A stretch of DNA of 64,000 nt. It comes from Acanthopleura granulata. Taxonomy: Eukaryota; Mollusca; Polyplacophora; Chitonida; Chitonidae. The notes below the pieces were generated by a model, which saw only the letters and a list, made by a program, of their open reading frames with translations, made no database searches and had not been told where the DNA came from. Shown piece by piece: positions 60,889 to 64,000 of the stretch. Numbering within the stretch: the stretch's first letter is position 1; every line of letters starts with the position of its first letter. The stretch spans positions 11,959,480-12,023,479 of the forward strand of contig JABBOT010000080.1 in NCBI GenBank assembly GCA_016165875.1, in the 5' to 3' direction. A program made the translations under genes and the position numbers.

Positions 60889-61082
60889 AATTTTAATTTG
60901 TTTAATTATTGTTTAACGCCAGTCTAAATGAATTGTACTCTTTTTCGGCAGCGGTCACATTCATGGGTTGAGGAAACTGACGAATTTTCCACATATGACG
61001 TAGTACAGACATACACACCATTTGAAGAAAATTGGTTCAAACACATGCGCCTCTAACCATTTGACCACCGCCTGTTCACACT
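60889..61082 (-). mobile_element. tRNA-derived SINE fragment (minus)
   Basis: Reading the minus strand from 61082: tggtcaaatggttagag, a good RNA polymerase III A box, then a degenerate B box (tgtttgaacc), and finally the ttagactggcgttaaaca tail shared with the window's main SINE. Confidence 0.5.
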
Positions 61083-61626
61083 CATAACTTAAAAGAAAAC
61101 ACAACACTATAGGCCAAATGTGTATTTGTATCGATAAGAGTCCCAGTTTAAAAAACGTCACTTATAAGTTTTGTCGTGTAGGATAATCCAGATGCCTCAG
61201 TTGAAGTAAGCATATATCCCCGCGTAGGGAAAATCGAACGAGCCGCCATGATCTCAACTTTAACCAGTCAAGGACGATTCCTACAACTCGAACGACATCT
61301 GTTTCCACTATGACGTCAGTAAAACTTAGTTCACCGTTTTACCAAGTAGAAATGGTGTTAAGTCAACTGTTTTCTTTCTGAATACGAGACAATTCTGATA
61401 TACATCAAGGCGGTTTTCAACTAAGCACACAAAGGAGTGTCTCGGCTCCAATACTGAAGAACGTAGGGTTCTGATGACGCGATATCATGTTTCCGGTTTC
61501 TCTGTAATGGCGTATCCCATGGCCTCGTAAAAATTCCACATAATAAGATGATTTCTAGAGTTACTAAGAACCTCATAGAAATAAGTCTATGCCTAGGCCT
61601 GTTTGTTGGGACGAACCAGTTGCACT

Positions 61627-61812
61627 TTGATTTGATTTAATCGATATTTCACTTATACTACGGTCGCCGGCATTATGCTGGGATTAGATCGTGCAGAGCC
61701 CGAGGGGAAACCCACGACCATCCAGAGGTTGCTGGCAGACCTTCCCATGCACAGCCCAAGAGGAAGCCAGTCAGAACTGGACTTCAACCCACACTGATCG
61801 CATTGGTGCCAC
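61627..61812 (-). mobile_element. SINE fragment in array unit 3
   Basis: Same element as at 48404-48612, with about 25 bp of the tail-side sequence missing. Confidence 0.8.
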
Positions 61813-62726
61813 TGCAATTTGAAACAATATGACAAAACAACTATAGGTAGATATATAAGACATAGTTTATTGCTCACATAATCTACAAACGTACAGCATA
61901 GAACATCTCCACAAAAGTGTTATAGAAATCTGGTCAAACGACCAGACGAATGGTGATCGACGCTAGGTGATCAAGTGATCAGTTCTGGAACCTCTTCTGG
62001 TCGATGCTGATTTCGGAATCCAAGCATGGAAAGAAGTCTCGTGCTGAAACGGGAATGGAGCATGATGGGTATTAAGACGTTTCAAATACTAAATATAGTA
62101 GGAAGTAAGAACTTTGTATGTAAATTTGCAAGTCTATGCAATAAGTTCTACTTAGAAGGATTTTGTTGAACAAAAAAGTTAAAAAGACCTAACAACGAAA
62201 CAAAAACATATTAAAATAGAGACTACAGCATAATTAGTAAACCTAGAGCAGACACGGCAGTGCGATGGCTGACAAATGAAATCCTCTTGTCAGTTTAAAT
62301 TAGATAGAGCCTAACTGACAAAAACAATACTAACAATGTTGGGAAAATCTCAGCGTTATGACACCGACATATTCTACTTCATGTTCAACTTGGAAAGAAA
62401 GTTGTCAGTAAAACATTTTCTCATATTAATTAAACTAGACACACATGCGCCAAAAACTTGGAGAAAAAAGGTTCAAAATGACGTAAAAAGATTTGAAACA
62501 TTTCACTGCGTTTATTTCAGAGAGATATATCTAATATCCCAAGGACATTTTCAAATGAAATATTTAGGTGCTTTTCCACTGACTTTGTTTCTGGTTTCTT
62601 TCATTTTGTTCAGGCAGTTAGCTACTATTGAAAAACGTTCATATTTTTTTCAGTCTTCAACTACACCGTAGTATTGCCTAACATAAGCAGCGCTGACATT
62701 TAGGTTTCACTTGGGAATTATTCTCA

Positions 62727-62935
62727 ACAGTCTAGAGAGCGGAAGGGAAGCCTTACTCTAAACATTCCAACATTTTGAAATGGACAAGCGTGGCACATCT
62801 CCGCCCCGCTGCTTAACATAAGACAAATGCGACCAGTATGTTGTGGGCCAATGGCCGGTGCTTTCGAAACGGTGTTCCAGTGAGGCAGCACTTTAAGTAT
62901 ATCATCAAAGGAACAGTAATGCCACGGGGGGGGGG
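62727..62935 (-). CDS. Weak candidate coding exon right of the array
   Basis: A minus-strand frame from the poly-C run (about 62925-62935) reads WHYCSFDDILKVLPHWNTV, then TGRICLMLSSGAEMCHACPF, to a GTAAGG after MFR, continuing to a stop near 62727. Composition looks coding and the donor is consensus, but the upstream homopolymer and lack of any family match keep this low. Confidence 0.22.
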
Positions 62936-63647
62936 GAGCACCATCTCCGAAATAATATGCGAATGCCAAGGTAAAGGGATTATGTGATGACACACTTATT
63001 GTAAGCCCTCAGTCATCAGACGTGAAGCTTCACCTAACGGTGACACCACCAATTTTGGCTTATCCATTTATTGCCGCTTGAAAACGGTGCTATTTGTAGC
63101 GATTAATTGAAACAGAAGAAAACATCCATCACACGATCTGTAGAATCTCCGATATTGCCCCGCCCACCCCGTGCCTCACATCCCCAGGTTTTGGTGAAAA
63201 AGAACCCATCCACAAAGCTCGTATCGCCGTTTTCCATGTTTACATAGTCTTAAATTAGTTAAGCGGAAGCTGCAGCCAACAGTGGTGCAACCACAACGCG
63301 CAATACGTCGTCTGGGAGTTGTTTACAGCTTTTGAAGAAATATCCTTACAACAATTGTTATAAATTCTCTCTGTCTCTCTCAACCCTTTTTGGTCATGTA
63401 GTCGTGGATGGCGTCTTAAAGTGTTTAACAGACGACTGCCTCCAAGTCTTAAGCAGTGCTTGGACGTTGGTCGTTGGACAAATTAAAATGTTCACGCCAT
63501 TTCCTTTCTTTAGAGTTAACGACCTGTCCAGTTTAAATTAAGCCTATAGTCTGAAATCCTAGGCAAAATACGCGACTACCGTGTTTTTTATTCTAGTCTC
63601 AGAATTCGGAGTAGTCGCCTGAATTCATCTCGAAAGCCGCACCAACA

Positions 63648-63848
63648 ATGGTTGGCGACAAAGACGGAGTGATCAAAGAGAGACACGGGCCTGGTGTCAT
63701 CATATTTTCGGTGTTAATAGAACGTGCCCGAGGGTTGGAAGTCAAGGAGGTAGTGGAATGCTGTCAACTACCGCATTGTCTCATTAATCAAATTTGCCAT
63801 GAACAGCACCCACGGGCTTTGGCAAGCAGGCACGGGCTAAATCTATAA
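63648..63848 (+). CDS. Weak candidate ORF near the right edge (66 aa)
   Basis: ATG in excellent context (ccaacaATGG) begins MVGDKDGVIKERHGPGVIIF and stays open for 66 codons. The region is CpG-richer than its surroundings. A possible GTAGTG donor follows LEVKE. No family recognised; it could be the first exon of a gene running off the window. Confidence 0.22.
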   Translation: MVGDKDGVIKERHGPGVIIFSVLIERARGLEVKEVVECCQLPHCLINQICHEQHPRALASRHGLNL

Positions 63849-64000
63849 CCAGGTTACCAAGGGCCGAAACAAATGAATTATATGGCGGCCATCTGCTTTG
63901 TAGCTGTGTAGTTTCTAGACTGCGACCATAACCTAGAGAATTCCCAACGACATCTCCGCTGATTAGCACGCTTTGCAGGAAGAATATAGGAGCAGGGCTT

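Larger units (their letters stand above)
59923..61083. mobile_element. Insertion of about 1.16 kb in array unit 3
   Basis: Unique sequence replacing about 22 bp of the array. It includes an open frame at 60426-60653 (75 codons, no family recognised), a SINE tail fragment (60730-60810) and a tRNA-derived SINE with a clear A box (60889-61082). No terminal inverted repeat or target-site duplication is evident, so it may be a composite replacement rather than one element. Confidence 0.6.
45181..62639. repeat. Three-copy tandem array, unit about 6.2 kb
   Basis: The same block order recurs three times, starting at 45181, 49490 and 55712 and ending at 62639. Markers show the offset: 46929, 52895 and 59104 are equivalent positions, as are 47438, 53405 and 59614. 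Unit 1 (45181-49489) lacks about 1.65 kb around 45541; unit 2 (49490-55711) is complete with an internal 248-bp duplication; unit 3 (55712-62639) carries an insertion of about 1.16 kb. Copies differ at only a few percent of sites, so the duplication is recent. The unit contains SINE pieces and no recognisable gene. Confidence 0.9.
55712..62639. repeat. Array unit 3 (with 1.16-kb insertion)
   Basis: Follows unit 2 closely until about 59923, is replaced by unrelated sequence to about 61083, then resumes with aacttaaaagaaaacac and runs to the common aaaaacgtt at 62639, where homology stops. Confidence 0.85.
62640..64000. other. Unique right flank of the array
   Basis: GC- and CpG-richer than most of the window, with a run of G at 62925-62935, the two weak candidate ORFs listed, and an atggcggccatc motif (YY1-like) near 63873. 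May be the edge of a promoter region of a gene to the right. Confidence 0.35.

Noticed and set aside
62336..62671. 111-codon plus-strand frame in array unit 3
   Set aside because: The equivalent sequence in units 1 and 2 has stops, and nothing about the peptide suggests a family.

Overview
This is nuclear DNA from an animal. It is AT-rich and gene-sparse, with small exons separated by kilobase-scale introns bounded by canonical GT/AG sites. It is full of decayed tRNA-derived SINEs, minisatellites and (TA)n tracts. The SINE type (tRNA-like head, ATTT-type tail) and the many copies of the tacatgta word suggest a lophotrochozoan, most likely a mollusc or brachiopod. That placement is inference. 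I saw no bacterial operon, CRISPR array, rRNA or intact tRNA gene.

Positions 9222-27950, minus strand: most of the 5' half of an ortholog of PLEKHG5 (Syx/Tech, a RhoA guanine-nucleotide exchange factor). I rebuilt it by reading splice sites and joining exons whose phases agree. The parts in order are a short first coding exon (27.9 kb), an alternative 335-codon first exon (21.7-22.7 kb), a Cys/His zinc-finger exon (19.1 kb), a low-complexity exon (18.1 kb), a basic exon (17.2 kb), a phase 0-0 cassette exon (12.0 kb), and two exons forming a Ras-binding-type ubiquitin fold (10.7 and 9.3 kb). A further in-phase exon of unknown family lies at 8.7-9.0 kb. The catalytic DH-PH exons were not found and presumably lie left of position 1. 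Candidate promoters are at 39.7 kb (CRE, E-box, CCAAT) and 23.3 kb (palindromic E-box). Several weakly supported upstream exons lie between 28.7 and 37.4 kb.

Positions 43810-45004, minus strand: a two-exon gene for a small secreted cysteine-rich peptide (61 residues) of no family I recognise. A nest of SINEs lies next to it (40.8-43.7 kb).

Positions 45181-62639: three tandem copies of a unit of about 6.2 kb. The first has an internal deletion, the second a 248-bp internal duplication, and the third an insertion of about 1.16 kb. The left edge of the array lies about 180 bp upstream of the secreted-peptide start codon. Shared variants are mosaic among the copies, as expected from gene conversion or unequal exchange.

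Other structure: a 0.7-kb foldback element (13.2-13.9 kb), minisatellites with 49-bp and 35-bp units, an interspersed repeat with five copies all in one orientation, and a possible decayed copy of mitochondrial ribosomal protein L14 (8.0-8.3 kb). The rest is intronic or intergenic sequence in which I see no gene.
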